A stretch of 19,524 bases of DNA from an uncultured Johnsonella sp. (GTDB lineage: Bacteria > Bacillota > Clostridia > Lachnospirales > Lachnospiraceae): NCBI GenBank assembly GCA_900766185.1, contig CAAFUL010000035.1:1-19524 (forward strand). Reading direction: 5' to 3'. The notes under the pieces were generated by a model. It had not been told where the DNA came from. It worked only from the letters and a program-made list of their open reading frames with translations, and made no database searches. Positions 1-8,509 of the stretch are shown here, one piece after another (position 1 is the first letter of the stretch; each line of letters begins with the position of its first letter). The translations under genes were made by a program, and so were the position numbers.

Positions 1-981
1 TATTTCATTGACAGTATCCGCATCTTCTATGTTTAGAACCTTGTTCTGCCATTTTTCCGGGTTTTTTCGAATCCTTTTTATGGAAGAAATATCCGTAATT
101 TCATTTAAAGAACGAACCTCGTAAAAATCTTCAACCATTTTATAAAGAGATTGATTCATAGGAATAAAGGGTATACCTTCTCCCTCATCATTACACAAGT
201 GTACATCTTGACCATTTATTATTTCCGGAGAAACCGGGGTCTTATCACCTGTAATTATATCAAGCTCATCCAAAGAAATTGGCTTATATGCATAAAATTC
301 TTCTCCATGCTTCCATTTATACATAGCTATGTACGGAGTCCCGAAGGGCTTTATAGCTCTAAAATGTTTTTCGTGTAATTGGTTAATATATTCCAATCTG
401 TCTTTGTTCACTATTGCCTCAAAAACCTCTCCCAGCTCGGAATATTTTATATCATCCAAATCGGAATACTGCTTAATGCCTAAGTATAAAAGTCTTCCAT
501 CTTTGCTTTTCCAAAAAGAACGCACCTTGGGAAGAACATATACTTTTTCAAAGCTTTCCCCTTCAACGATCCAATGTCCCAACTGAATATATCCGCTACT
601 TTCATCAAGTCTGTAATCTAAATCCTTTAAAACAGGTTCTTCCTGTTTTGATATGCCGAGAATGTAGCAATATCCGTCATTTGAAAGGCGACCCCAAAAC
701 TTATAATCATTTTTTATAGGTTCAGTATAGACTGATAAAAGATCCTGCTCCATATCCGTATAGTTTATTTCAGGAGTTTCCATCTCCATGGGTGTTATAA
801 GATTTTCCAATTCAGTTACTCCCGCATCACTAAGCTGATCTTCTGTAAAATCATGAACCAAGACTTCCGGTTCATCAACATTTATATGGACAGAATTTTG
901 GGTATTTTCTGAAATCTCTTTTTTAGCACATCCGCTCAATAAAACTATAATTATTAAGGTATAGATCGAAAATGGCTTCAT
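1..981 (-). CDS. Putative lipoprotein, C-terminus cut by window edge
   Basis: At least 327 codons are open from the ATG at 981 to the window edge; the 3' end lies outside. An AGGAGGT ribosome binding site sits at 990-996, 8 nt upstream. The product begins MKPFSIYTLIIIVLLSGCAK, a short positively charged start, a hydrophobic stretch and a lipobox (LSGC, Cys18), so it should be exported and lipid-anchored. The rest is soluble, acidic and rich in aromatic residues; I recognise no domain. It is the last visible gene of the ABC transporter cluster (two permeases, an ATPase and another lipoprotein upstream on the same strand). The 65-bp gap to the preceding permease gene holds a hairpin that may tune its expression. 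It could be a substrate-binding, sensing or immunity lipoprotein, but the sequence alone does not decide this. Confidence 0.85.
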   Translation of the reverse strand, partial: MKPFSIYTLIIIVLLSGCAKKEISENTQNSVHINVDEPEVLVHDFTEDQLSDAGVTELENLITPMEMETPEINYTDMEQDLLSVYTEPIKNDYKFWGRLSNDGYCYILGISKQEEPVLKDLDYRLDESSGYIQLGHWIVEGESFEKVYVLPKVRSFWKSKDGRLLYLGIKQYSDLDDIKYSELGEVFEAIVNKDRLEYINQLHEKHFRAIKPFGTPYIAMYKWKHGEEFYAYKPISLDELDIITGDKTPVSPEIINGQDVHLCNDEGEGIPFIPMNQSLYKMVEDFYEVRSLNEITDISSIKRIRKNPEKWQNKVLNIEDADTVNEI

Positions 982-1000
982 AGCATAGTACCTCCTATAA

Positions 1001-1040
1001 AAATCTCTGAAGAAAAATATTAATTTATCATCAGAGATTT
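1001..1040 (-). terminator. Hairpin with short T-run between permease and lipoprotein genes
   Basis: Perfect 10-bp arms AAATCTCTGA (1001-1010) and TCAGAGATTT (1031-1040) enclose a 20-nt loop. On the minus strand the second arm runs into a stretch of T residues and then directly into the ribosome binding site of the lipoprotein gene starting at 981. The stem is AT-rich and the loop long, so it is more likely a partial terminator/attenuator or mRNA-processing stem than a strong terminator. Confidence 0.4.
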
Positions 1041-1046
1041 AAAATT

Positions 1047-1901
1047 CTAATCTTCGTTGACCCACTCCAAGTCCCTTGAGCGAATAGCCCACATAGCCGC
1101 CAGTGCCGATACACTTATCATAAGCAAAAAGCTAAGTAATATATACCTAAGGTCGGGAAAGCGTTTCATTCCATAGAACAGCTGTCCAATTTGAGAGATA
1201 TCAAGCCACAATACAGGAGCATATGGAAAAAGTAATTTGTATATATTATATACTGCAACAGACCATCCTATAACAACTGAAGCTGCTACTATGGCAATAT
1301 TTCTTTTGAATACTAAACTTACGGCAAACATGAAAACACCGAAAAATGATATAAGCAAGGTACTCAATCCGACAGCTAAAAACATTGCTTCCATAGGCTT
1401 TAATCTTACCAGTACCTCGTAAGGAACATAAATATTAATAGCGTATACTTGAGACATATTTGTAAGTGAGAGAGTATGTATTATTTTCCCCCATTCTCCT
1501 GTAAATTCAACATTAGGAATACAAAGAACTACAGGAACTATGCACATATATAAGCAAAAAAGGAATGCCGTTTCAAATATACTTAAAATCTGTGCCAAAG
1601 CCCATTTTATTCTACCCATCCTAATCAATGAATACATCTTACTGTACTGTAAAAAAGGAACATCTGAAAAAAGATATACACAGCAAAAGCTTATAATCGT
1701 TCTGAACTTTATATGTATCAGCATAATAGGATATATATATATGGATACAGGACAATTTGTCGCCTCTATAAAGCTTCTTATAGATGACATATTTACCCAA
1801 ACAAATCCGGCATATATAAGACATAAGCTTCTAAATCTTGAACTTAGGAGTTTATGCTTCGTTAATTCCAAGCTATAAAATAATATTTTCAGTTTATCCA
1901 T
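1047..1901 (-). CDS. ABC-2-like transporter permease (second subunit)
   Basis: The product is 284 aa from the ATG at 1901, preceded by GAGGG about 9 nt upstream; a TTG two codons earlier lies too close to that site. It has about six hydrophobic segments: one near the N-terminus after MDKLKILFYSLELTKHK, one around residues 75-95, two in the middle (about 115-135 and 170-205), and two near the C-terminus, ending in a short charged tail. This is the layout of ABC-2 type permeases, though no family-specific motif is evident. The start overlaps the end of the preceding permease gene by 8 nt, implying translational coupling and a heteromeric transporter driven by the ATPase at 3848-4486. The substrate is unknown. 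Confidence 0.75.
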   Translation of the reverse strand: MDKLKILFYSLELTKHKLLSSRFRSLCLIYAGFVWVNMSSIRSFIEATNCPVSIYIYPIMLIHIKFRTIISFCCVYLFSDVPFLQYSKMYSLIRMGRIKWALAQILSIFETAFLFCLYMCIVPVVLCIPNVEFTGEWGKIIHTLSLTNMSQVYAINIYVPYEVLVRLKPMEAMFLAVGLSTLLISFFGVFMFAVSLVFKRNIAIVAASVVIGWSVAVYNIYKLLFPYAPVLWLDISQIGQLFYGMKRFPDLRYILLSFLLMISVSALAAMWAIRSRDLEWVNED

Positions 1902-2673
1902 CGGCAATTACCCTCTTAAACCTTATATATATAAATACAGTAAGAAACAGTGCTAAAATAAGAGCTACCAAATTCGACCATAAAAGTGTCAGCCACTCGT
2001 TATTCCATACATTATAGTCAGGTGAAAAAATACAATATATCTCCAAATATAGTGGCTTACCCGGAAATTTCCCTGATATATCCAAAATCAAATGCCATAA
2101 AATGGCAGGAGCTGCATATACTATAAGCTTATTTCGTATAAAAAGTGAGATGGCAGTGGAAAGCAGGGCCAATACTCCGTATAAAGTTCCTAACTTATAT
2201 GCCGTAACAGCGATATACAGAACAAGTTGGTTGTTTTTTATCATATCTGAAATATCCAGTAAATATTCTGCGTTATATTCCAAGATACCCCATTCATATC
2301 TAATCCCTAAAAGGAGGGTGAAAATCATACTTCCGATAAACATGGTCATAACTGCCGAAGAAAATATAACAATCACTTTGGACAGTACCATTAAGCCAAG
2401 TTTATGTCTTGTAAGCTCCGGTCTATAGCAGTTATTTTCCAGATCCTCATATAGACTGGAAGCATAAGGAAGACTGCAAAACATAATTACACTTAAAAAT
2501 GTTATTGTCTGAAAACTGTCCACAAAAGCATGTATTACTCTTATTTCATTGCCATAATCTAAAAGAGAAAGTATAAAAACTCCGATAACACCTAAGATAC
2601 CCAAAATAAACCTGTATCCCTTAAAGCACCTTATAAAGTTATTTCTTATTCCCCTTATTAGTGCAAGCATCAT
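1894..2673 (-). CDS. ABC-2-like transporter permease (first subunit)
   Basis: The 259-aa membrane protein starts at the ATG at 2673 with GAGGAG about 8 nt upstream; the ATGA overlap with the stop of the preceding lipoprotein gene shows coupling. It has an N-terminal basic segment followed by a first membrane span (about 20-40) and further spans around 55-75, 100-125, 150-175, 180-200 and 230-252. The short motif SLYEDLENNCYRPELTRHKL between spans 2 and 3 is the kind of cytoplasmic loop that ABC-2 permeases place next to the ATPase. It pairs with the permease at 1047-1901. Substrate is not evident; clusters of this design often export or give resistance to peptides, which is inference only. 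Confidence 0.75.
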   Translation of the reverse strand: MMLALIRGIRNNFIRCFKGYRFILGILGVIGVFILSLLDYGNEIRVIHAFVDSFQTITFLSVIMFCSLPYASSLYEDLENNCYRPELTRHKLGLMVLSKVIVIFSSAVMTMFIGSMIFTLLLGIRYEWGILEYNAEYLLDISDMIKNNQLVLYIAVTAYKLGTLYGVLALLSTAISLFIRNKLIVYAAPAILWHLILDISGKFPGKPLYLEIYCIFSPDYNVWNNEWLTLLWSNLVALILALFLTVFIYIRFKRVIADG

Positions 2674-3767
2674 AGTACAATCTCCTCAGCAGTTTGTGCA
2701 TCTATAATCATTTGAAAGGGTGTATCATCTCCAATCTCACTCATAGTAACCACCCAAGCCGGTCTTACCGTATACTTGGTTTCACTTTCTTTAACACATA
2801 TATAATGTAATTCGAGTTTACTGACAGAGTATTTTGCTTCATTTAAAATATCATTGTACTTCTTTGCTATACAAGCCGATACCTTATCCATATCCGCAAG
2901 CACGACTTCTTCATTCTTATCGGAAAAATCGAACATTTTGTCTATACTTAAAAATTCTATACCTGAACTTGAATATAAAAGCTGTATAGGAGCATTGTAC
3001 TCATTTATATTCTCATCTGCATCTGCGTATTTATAACCCACAGGGATACCGTTTACACTCTGCCTTATACATAGATAATAGCAATTATCCTTACTGCTCC
3101 ATTCCGGTTTATAGGCTGATTTATCCGGTTCGCCATCCATATCAAGAACTTTTTCATTCTCTTTCATGGTTTCATAGTCCAAAGAGTACATATTTATAAA
3201 ATAGTCACTACCCAGTCCCGCTCCTAAACTGTCAAGCTCTTTAAGTATAGACTCCTTAGCCGCATCTCTGCTTGCAAAGTCAAAGTCTGTATCCTTATAT
3301 GATTCGGCATTTCTATCATCCTCAAATAATGAAAAAGCATTATTTACATACAGATATAAATTTTTATAAAAATATATTCTTGTAGGAGAAACCGACAGGT
3401 ATTCCTCCTTTGTTCCCTGATAAGAATCCTCATCCCCGTAGTTTATCGTTTCTGCAACTTCAATATTACTTAGTAACTTCTCTTTAACCTTTTCCTTATC
3501 AAACTTCCTTACTGTTACCTCATAAGATTTAGATTTCTTATTTGCTGAAGAGTGTGCAAGCACCTCGGCATCAAAACTGACACGCTCAATCTCCATATTA
3601 AGTTTTTCAGGAAAGTTTCCACTTACCTGAGTTGTTGATGATGAATCAGTACTTTCATTAGTAATGGCACTTGACGCTGTAAGAGTTTCTTTGTTGTCTG
3701 AAGGTGATGCACAGGCTGTCATTGTTAACATAAGCATAGGCATAATGTACTTTAATTTTATTTTCAT
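2670..3767 (-). CDS. Lipoprotein of the ABC transporter cluster
   Basis: The 365-aa product starts at the ATG at 3767 with AAGGAGAG 8 nt upstream. The N-terminus MKIKLKYIMPMLMLTMTACA is a lipoprotein signal with lipobox (MTAC, Cys19), followed by a Ser/Thr/Glu-rich linker to about residue 48. The mature part is soluble and acidic. Its C-terminal 80 residues carry a repeated-looking beta pattern (VRPAWVV then MIIDAQTAEEIVL) that recalls PepSY-like or YycH/YycI-like extracytoplasmic domains, a weak resemblance. It sits between the ATPase and first permease genes and overlaps the permease start by 4 nt, so it is probably a surface partner of the transporter. A binding protein or an assembly factor are both possible. 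Confidence 0.8.
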   Translation of the reverse strand: MKIKLKYIMPMLMLTMTACASPSDNKETLTASSAITNESTDSSSTTQVSGNFPEKLNMEIERVSFDAEVLAHSSANKKSKSYEVTVRKFDKEKVKEKLLSNIEVAETINYGDEDSYQGTKEEYLSVSPTRIYFYKNLYLYVNNAFSLFEDDRNAESYKDTDFDFASRDAAKESILKELDSLGAGLGSDYFINMYSLDYETMKENEKVLDMDGEPDKSAYKPEWSSKDNCYYLCIRQSVNGIPVGYKYADADENINEYNAPIQLLYSSSGIEFLSIDKMFDFSDKNEEVVLADMDKVSACIAKKYNDILNEAKYSVSKLELHYICVKESETKYTVRPAWVVTMSEIGDDTPFQMIIDAQTAEEIVL

Positions 3768-3847
3768 TGATACTCTCCTTTTGTATTTATATTATTAACA
3801 TAGTTGCAAAACTCTTTTTTAATCTTACTTAGAAGCCTTTTTATATA

Positions 3848-4486
3848 CTATTTAGCCCTTATATTTTTAAGTTCACCAGAGTCTATTTCATAGACATAAT
3901 CACAGAGAATATCTATATCTTCTCTATTATGACTTGCAAGAAGTATAGTCCTTCCTTCATTTTTAAGTTTTATAAAAAGATTTCTCATATCCTCAACGCC
4001 CTGTTTATCCAGTCCGTTCATAGGCTCATCTAAAATCAATATATCTTGCTCTTCCATAATTGCCTGCGCTATAGCAAGACGCTGTTTCATACCCATAGAG
4101 TACTTACTTACCTTCTTTTTAGAAAGCGGATCAAGCCCTACAAGCCGCAGAACTTCCTCTAAATGTTTTCTGTTTTTCTTATTTTTAATCTCATAAAGAT
4201 AGCTCAGGTTATCTATTCCGCTTAATTCTGATATGTAAGCAGGTGCTTCTATTATTACCCCTAAGTTAAACTTACTGATATCCGAATTGGGTTTGCCCTT
4301 AATTGTTATAACTCCGCTATCCGGTTTTATAAACCCGCATATACTCTTAAATAAAACCGTTTTACCTGAACCGTTATATCCGACAATACCGTATATGAAG
4401 CCTTTCTCACAGTTCAAATTTATATTGTTCAAAACTTTATGCTGCCCAAAGCTCTTAGACACATTTTGAATTGAAATAGTGTTCAT
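3848..4486 (-). CDS. ABC transporter ATP-binding protein
   Basis: The 212-aa nucleotide-binding subunit starts at the ATG at 4486 with GGGAGGTC about 8 nt upstream. All ATPase motifs are visible: Walker A GYNGSGKT (about 37-44), the ABC signature as YSMGMKQR (about 129-136), Walker B ILILDEP (about 148-154), the D-loop GLDKQG and the switch histidine in LLASHN (about 180-185). The signature replaces the usual LSGGQ with SMGMK, a common variant in exporters of the ABC-2 class. It heads the transporter genes, about 100 bp downstream of the BlaR1-like gene, and should energise the two permeases at 1047-2673. Direction and substrate are inferred, not shown. Confidence 0.95.
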   Translation of the reverse strand: MNTISIQNVSKSFGQHKVLNNINLNCEKGFIYGIVGYNGSGKTVLFKSICGFIKPDSGVITIKGKPNSDISKFNLGVIIEAPAYISELSGIDNLSYLYEIKNKKNRKHLEEVLRLVGLDPLSKKKVSKYSMGMKQRLAIAQAIMEEQDILILDEPMNGLDKQGVEDMRNLFIKLKNEGRTILLASHNREDIDILCDYVYEIDSGELKNIRAK

Positions 4487-4585
4487 ATAAAGCGACCTCC
4501 CTGATTTTTAATAAGATAATTTTAGTACATTGGGAAAAACAAACTATATTAAGCGTAATACTATAACTGCAAAAGCATTAATGAT

Positions 4586-6013
4586 TTAATTTTTTATATA
4601 TACATAACCCATTACATATATATTTTTTCCACTGTCAATTCCCTCCATGAACAATCTGTATTCTCCTGATTTTTTCACCATAAATGTGTGAAGTATGCGA
4701 CCTTTTCTTGAATTTATATAGGTCTTTCTGTTTTTACCGTCAATTAACCCAACCTTAAATATATCATTTTGATTATCTGTAACCAATGAAAAATCCACTT
4801 CTGTTCCTTTTTCTAAGTTTATACTATTGCTAATAACTCTACTCTTTCCTCCTATATTTACATCTATATCCACATTCCTTCCTATGGATAAAATTTCATC
4901 CAACATAAACTCCGTAACATCTTCCTCTTCAAAAGTTTGTAATTCTACCGGTTCATCACTATAACTTTCTTCAATATCCGTATTCTTCACCAATGTATCA
5001 ACAACATTACTCTGAAAATTTATAGCCGAACTTGTTGCAGCATAAGAGAATACAGGGCATATTCCTAATACAAGTGCCGATACTAAAACATAAGACAGTT
5101 TTCCTATTTCCTTTTTTGTTTTCATCATATTTTTTAATCTTCTTTCAAAGTTCTTTTCCGTTTTTCCTATAAAATATATGATATTGCTTATATTTTCCGT
5201 ATTCTGTTTATCACAAGCCATCTCACAAAACAATTTCATATATACAATTTTTTCTTTCTTTTTATAGCCTTTTAAAACCTGTTCATCACAAGCCATTTCG
5301 TTTATCTCAATGAATTTATCTGATAGCATATAAACAACCGGATTAAACCAATAAAGAACACACAAAAAGAAAATTAACTTACGGTATATATAATCATTAT
5401 TTGACAAATGTGTCAGTTCATGTCTGAGTATAAACTCCGTCTCCAGTTCAGAAAATTTATTTTCCGGCAAAAAAACCTTAGGCTTTCTAAAACCTATTAT
5501 AAATGGAGATGGCACTATAGAGTTTGTAAACAGTTGAACATCCTTGCTAATTCCGAGTTCTTTGATAAGTCGTTTTTTTATTTCTATACTTGTATCATCA
5601 TCTATCGCCACACTTAATCTTTCAAGCTTCTTTAAAAAAATATTTTCTTTAAATATTCGGATTACTCCTAAAGTTAAAATTCCTATAAACCACAAAATAA
5701 GAAAAATTATGAAGCCTATATTATTGCCCAAATCTGTTGAATTAGATACCGTTTTGTCTTTGATAAAATAAAGAGCAGATACATCTTCACTTGTAATGCT
5801 GATTCTTTCAATATGTAAAAAACGGTAAAAAATATAAGTAATAATTACAGGTAATGAAATACCTATATAAAATATAAAACCCTTTAATAATCTGCTAAGT
5901 TGATGTGTACTGAATATTTTTTCAAGAAAATTTTTTATAAATATCATTAAAATAATCACTATATTCAGAACCATTATCGGCATAAATAAGGCAAATAAAA
6001 CATCACTCATCAT
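4586..6013 (-). CDS. BlaR1/MecR1-type membrane protease sensor (peptidase M56)
   Basis: The 475-aa product has about four membrane spans and a cytoplasmic M56 zinc-protease domain with HELTH (about residues 198-202) and the downstream glutamate ligand in NEMACDEQ (about 239). Members of this family are activated from outside and relieve repression by a partner BlaI-type repressor. After the last span (about 307-325) comes a roughly 150-residue extracellular part that is not a penicillin-binding domain: an acidic linker, then a small beta-rich domain with no SxxK. The ligand is therefore probably not a beta-lactam. The gene overlaps the end of the repressor gene. I chose the ATG at 6013 (ATGATGAGTGA overlap); a TTG at 6028 is possible but its Shine-Dalgarno spacing is too short. 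Confidence 0.9.
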   Translation of the reverse strand: MMSDVLFALFMPIMVLNIVIILMIFIKNFLEKIFSTHQLSRLLKGFIFYIGISLPVIITYIFYRFLHIERISITSEDVSALYFIKDKTVSNSTDLGNNIGFIIFLILWFIGILTLGVIRIFKENIFLKKLERLSVAIDDDTSIEIKKRLIKELGISKDVQLFTNSIVPSPFIIGFRKPKVFLPENKFSELETEFILRHELTHLSNNDYIYRKLIFFLCVLYWFNPVVYMLSDKFIEINEMACDEQVLKGYKKKEKIVYMKLFCEMACDKQNTENISNIIYFIGKTEKNFERRLKNMMKTKKEIGKLSYVLVSALVLGICPVFSYAATSSAINFQSNVVDTLVKNTDIEESYSDEPVELQTFEEEDVTEFMLDEILSIGRNVDIDVNIGGKSRVISNSINLEKGTEVDFSLVTDNQNDIFKVGLIDGKNRKTYINSRKGRILHTFMVKKSGEYRLFMEGIDSGKNIYVMGYVYIKN

Positions 6014-6410
6014 CTGTAGTATTTTCAAACTCCTCTATCAGATCATGCATTTTTTCAAGTTGTCTTTCACTCAGTTTATCTTTTCCATAGAAAGCAGCTA
6101 CCAAATGTTCAAATGAGCCGCTGCCTGTTGCATTTTTAATCTGTTGTTTTAACAGCGCCCTTTCATATTCAAGCTCTGATACCAAAGCTGTGTATACATG
6201 GTGGCGACCAACCTGCTTATTTATAAGATATCCCTTTTCAGATATTTTAAACAGAAATGTACCTAAAGTACTTCTTGACTGTGAGAAGTATTTGTATATC
6301 TCACTGCTTTGTATACCTTCAGGATGCTTCCATATAAATTTCATTATCTTATACTCTAATGGTGTTAATTTTTTTCTTCCCTCTAAATAATCTAAGGTTT
6401 CCGCTCTCAT
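6003..6410 (-). CDS. BlaI/MecI-type transcriptional repressor
   Basis: The 135-aa protein has a winged-helix domain at about residues 14-80 (LTPLEYKIMKFIWKHPEGIQ, then a recognition-helix region SRSTLGTFLFKISEKGYL) and a C-terminal helical dimerisation part with the family's FEHLVAAFYG and LIEEFE segments. It should bind DNA as a dimer and be inactivated when the M56 protease encoded immediately downstream is triggered. The ATG at 6410 has AGAGGTG 5-6 nt upstream. A perfect inverted repeat at 6433-6467 directly upstream is the obvious operator, giving autoregulation of the whole run down to the transporter and lipoproteins. It has a paralogue at 7699-8079. Confidence 0.92.
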   Translation of the reverse strand: MRAETLDYLEGRKKLTPLEYKIMKFIWKHPEGIQSSEIYKYFSQSRSTLGTFLFKISEKGYLINKQVGRHHVYTALVSELEYERALLKQQIKNATGSGSFEHLVAAFYGKDKLSERQLEKMHDLIEEFENTTDDE

Positions 6411-6432
6411 AATTCACCTCTTTATTTTTAAA

Positions 6433-6467
6433 TATATACTATTATTATAGATATATAATAGTATATA
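6433..6467 (-). promoter_or_regulatory. Inverted-repeat operator upstream of the BlaI-type repressor
   Basis: Perfect 13-bp arms TATATACTATTAT (6433-6445) and ATAATAGTATATA (6455-6467) flank a 9-bp centre, 23 bp upstream of the repressor start at 6410. A TTGACC hexamer at 6477-6482 on the minus strand is a candidate -35 box, which would put the operator over the -10 region and transcription start. BlaI-family repressors bind dyads in this position, so autoregulation is the natural reading. The -10 assignment within the AT-rich dyad is ambiguous. Confidence 0.6.
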
Positions 6468-6632
6468 ACTATAAAAGGTCAATATATTTAGTTGTTAAAA
6501 ATAAAGATTGTATATATTATATGAAAATAACTTACTTGCTTATATATTATTGATAATCACTCTAATAACAATGCCATAAATTTATATACACTTATAAAAA
6601 GCGATAATTATAATAGCATACTGCTGCTCTTT

Positions 6633-6932
6633 TTATCCATTTTGCTTATCATAAAATATCCCCCTAATAATATCTAAAAATAGTTTATTCACATATAATT
6701 TAATTAACTGTGGTATAAAACGCTCCAAAACAGTATTTCCATTTGGCACAATAAAATCTGAATACTCAGGCAATTCTTCTGCTTCTTTAGTGCTTTCGCT
6801 TTCTGTATACACTTCTTTAATATCTGCTTTCTTTACATCCTCACTGTTTTAAGGTCTACTTTGACTCTGTGTGCTCCCACAGGTTGAAAACAAAAATAAA
6901 ACAAATACAAGCATTATAATTATCTTCTTCAT
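6633..6932 (-). pseudogene. Small lipoprotein gene with in-frame stop, YARHG-like remnant
   Basis: Translation from the ATG at 6932 (AGGGAGC upstream) gives a lipoprotein signal, MKKIIIMLVFVLFLFSTCGS, then stops at a TAA at 6849-6851 (codon 28). The same frame stays open after the stop for 71 more codons and ends in TAA at 6633-6635. The downstream part is Glu-rich, then reads PEYSDFIVPNGNTVLERF and ends LFLDIIRGIFYDKQNG. The (F/Y)I-P-N-S/G-N-T start and the GIFYDK ending resemble the opening and closing of YARHG domains, which are common at the C-terminus of clostridial surface lipoproteins, but the core motif is missing. I infer a decayed gene belonging to the broken BlaI-BlaR1 module upstream. 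Confidence 0.55.
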
Positions 6933-7145
6933 ATTCGCTCCCTATATTAGCTACAGTTCAAGTAAGGTATAACCAGATTCTTTTAATTTCATATTCTTCT
7001 ATATAGAACTCTACCTGATATATATGCTACACTACTACATAGCCACTCATCATCAGACTAGTGTAATGTATCATTGACATTTAATTAATATCAGAAATAG
7101 TAGAGTAAATCTCAAATTTCTTTATTATGTATCTGCTGCAGTCTA
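6933..7145. other. Gene-free stretch at the broken end of the M56 gene
   Basis: This stretch between the truncated M56 gene and the small lipoprotein remnant has stops in all minus-strand frames. No remnant of the missing HExxH domain could be recognised by eye, which suggests that the 3' two thirds of the protease gene were deleted rather than merely frameshifted. Confidence 0.4.
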
Positions 7146-7691
7146 TTAACAAAGTAGTAATAAGGCTACCAATACCTGACTCTGTATTATTATTTTAGGG
7201 TGAAGCACTCCATAGGTAATAGGAACTTTAATGCCGTCATTTATGTATATCTGTACCTGTCTTTTCAATCGGAAACTGTTAACAAGCTCCTCTATTCTAC
7301 TATCCACTTCTATCCGTACTGAGTTTTTTAATGCCTTGTTTCTCTTTGTTACTTGGATTACCGTATATATTAAAAGTATACTTGTAACAATCAGTTGATT
7401 TAAATTAGATAAAATATATCCGATTTCTTTCACAAACATTTTTATATAAACACTTATCAACACAAACGGTTCCAGTAGATATTGAAACATTCCATATTTT
7501 TCTAATTCTTCAATTTGAATTAAAATAGAAAAAGGAAAAAGCAAATAAGTAAAAAGTATTGACCATAAAATAATACTTGACCATTTAATACTCTTAATAT
7601 TTAATACTCTTCTGCTTAAAAGTACAAATCCTATGAAGAAAGTACTTTTAATGCCTCTCTCTAAAGTCGAAACTATTACAAACTCCGGCAT
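7146..7691 (-). pseudogene. Truncated BlaR1/MecR1-type protease, lacks catalytic domain
   Basis: The 181-aa open frame from the ATG at 7691 carries membrane spans near residues 15-27, 38-58 and 70-112 and then the segment that precedes the catalytic site in M56 sensors: VQIYINDGIKVPITYGVLHPKIIIQ, parallel to VQLFTNSIVPSPFIIGFRKPKVFLP in the intact protein at 4586-6013. Immediately after this point, where HExxH should follow within about 20 residues, it ends ALLLLC-stop. About 300 residues (zinc site, last span, sensor domain) are missing. The intact repressor gene lies 7 nt upstream. A functional short form cannot be excluded but it could not cleave the repressor. Confidence 0.8.
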
Positions 7692-7698
7692 ACCGTCA

Positions 7699-8079
7699 TT
7701 ATTCCTCTACTTCAAAGTTATCTATGAAATCTCTCATCTGTTGTATATCTTGTTTACTCACCTTTTTTTCACTTAAAAAGGCACGACAAACATTGATTAT
7801 AGACCCTTGAAATAACATCTCTATCGCTTCTTCTCTTTGTTTTTTTAATGCCTCATCTCTTGAAACAATAGGTTTCAATGTATACTTTGGATATCGTCTT
7901 GTAATTGCACCTTTCTCAAGTAATCTGCCAAAAAAAGTATAGCATGAGGTTTTTCCCATACCATATTTGTCATATAACAACTTAGACAGTTCCAATGCCT
8001 GAATTTCTCCATTCTCATCCAAGCAGTCCCCCTCCCATAACAGCTCCATTACCATTAATTCTCCATGTGAAAGTTCCAT
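7699..8079 (-). CDS. BlaI/MecI-type transcriptional repressor (second copy)
   Basis: The 126-aa protein shows a winged-helix domain: LSHGELMVMELLWEG at the start, a recognition-helix region MGKTSCYTFFGRLLEKGAI at about 41-59, the wing ITRRYPKYTLKPIV, and a C-terminal dimerisation segment ending QQMRDFIDNFEVEE. The ATG at 8079 has AAGGAGC 7 nt upstream. It overlaps in role with the repressor at 6003-6410 but the two differ strongly in sequence, so their operators may differ. Its partner protease just downstream is truncated, so if still expressed this repressor may be locked on, or answer to the intact protease in trans (inference). Confidence 0.87.
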   Translation of the reverse strand: MELSHGELMVMELLWEGDCLDENGEIQALELSKLLYDKYGMGKTSCYTFFGRLLEKGAITRRYPKYTLKPIVSRDEALKKQREEAIEMLFQGSIINVCRAFLSEKKVSKQDIQQMRDFIDNFEVEE

Positions 8080-8509
8080 TTTATTGCTCCTTAATACTTA
8101 GTTTATTTTTTATTTTATTTTCATATTGAGTATATCATATGTATAAATAAAATTCTATAGCTAAATATTAAAGTATAAAAGTAAGTTTTGTAACAAATAC
8201 ATTAATTAGACATCGCTTACGAAAAACTTCCGATGTATAGTTTTCTATAAAGTCGGCTTTATCAAGAGCAACTATAAGGATTTGCTTATATCGTTTCTTA
8301 AATAAAAAATATTGTTAAACCTTGTTTCCAAGCTCATTATATAAAATAATACCGCTTCGTGCGCAAAATGTAATAAATTGTAGGGTTAATTGTAACGAAA
8401 TGTACTAAATCAAAAAAATGCAATAAACAGGTTGATTACGCCCTATTCATCGCACTTTTATATGTTTTTTTTATTTTCCTTAACTCCCAAGATTAAAACA
8501 TCTTTTACT
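8080..8509. other. Intergenic region with a possible gene remnant
   Basis: This gap of about 430 bp separates the sensor kinase from the second repressor. On the minus strand 8168-8314 is a 48-codon open stretch with no start codon and a plausible protein-like composition (KKRYKQILIVALDKADFIEN, then a charged middle), ending in TAA at 8168-8170; I do not recognise it. A 6-bp hairpin ATAAAG/CTTTAT around 8247-8262 and an ACATCG/CGATGT dyad around 8209-8236 were also seen. No clear promoter for the repressor was identified beyond an AT-rich segment with TATACT near 8135. Confidence 0.35.

Noticed and set aside
1540..1878. Plus-strand ORF of 112 codons inside the permease gene
   Set aside because: It is fully antisense to a convincing membrane protein gene and lacks a Shine-Dalgarno sequence; it is a shadow frame.
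6849..6851. Recoded stop codon in the small lipoprotein
   Set aside because: TAA is not a known recoding codon in this group and the adjacent protease gene is also broken, so decay is the simpler reading.
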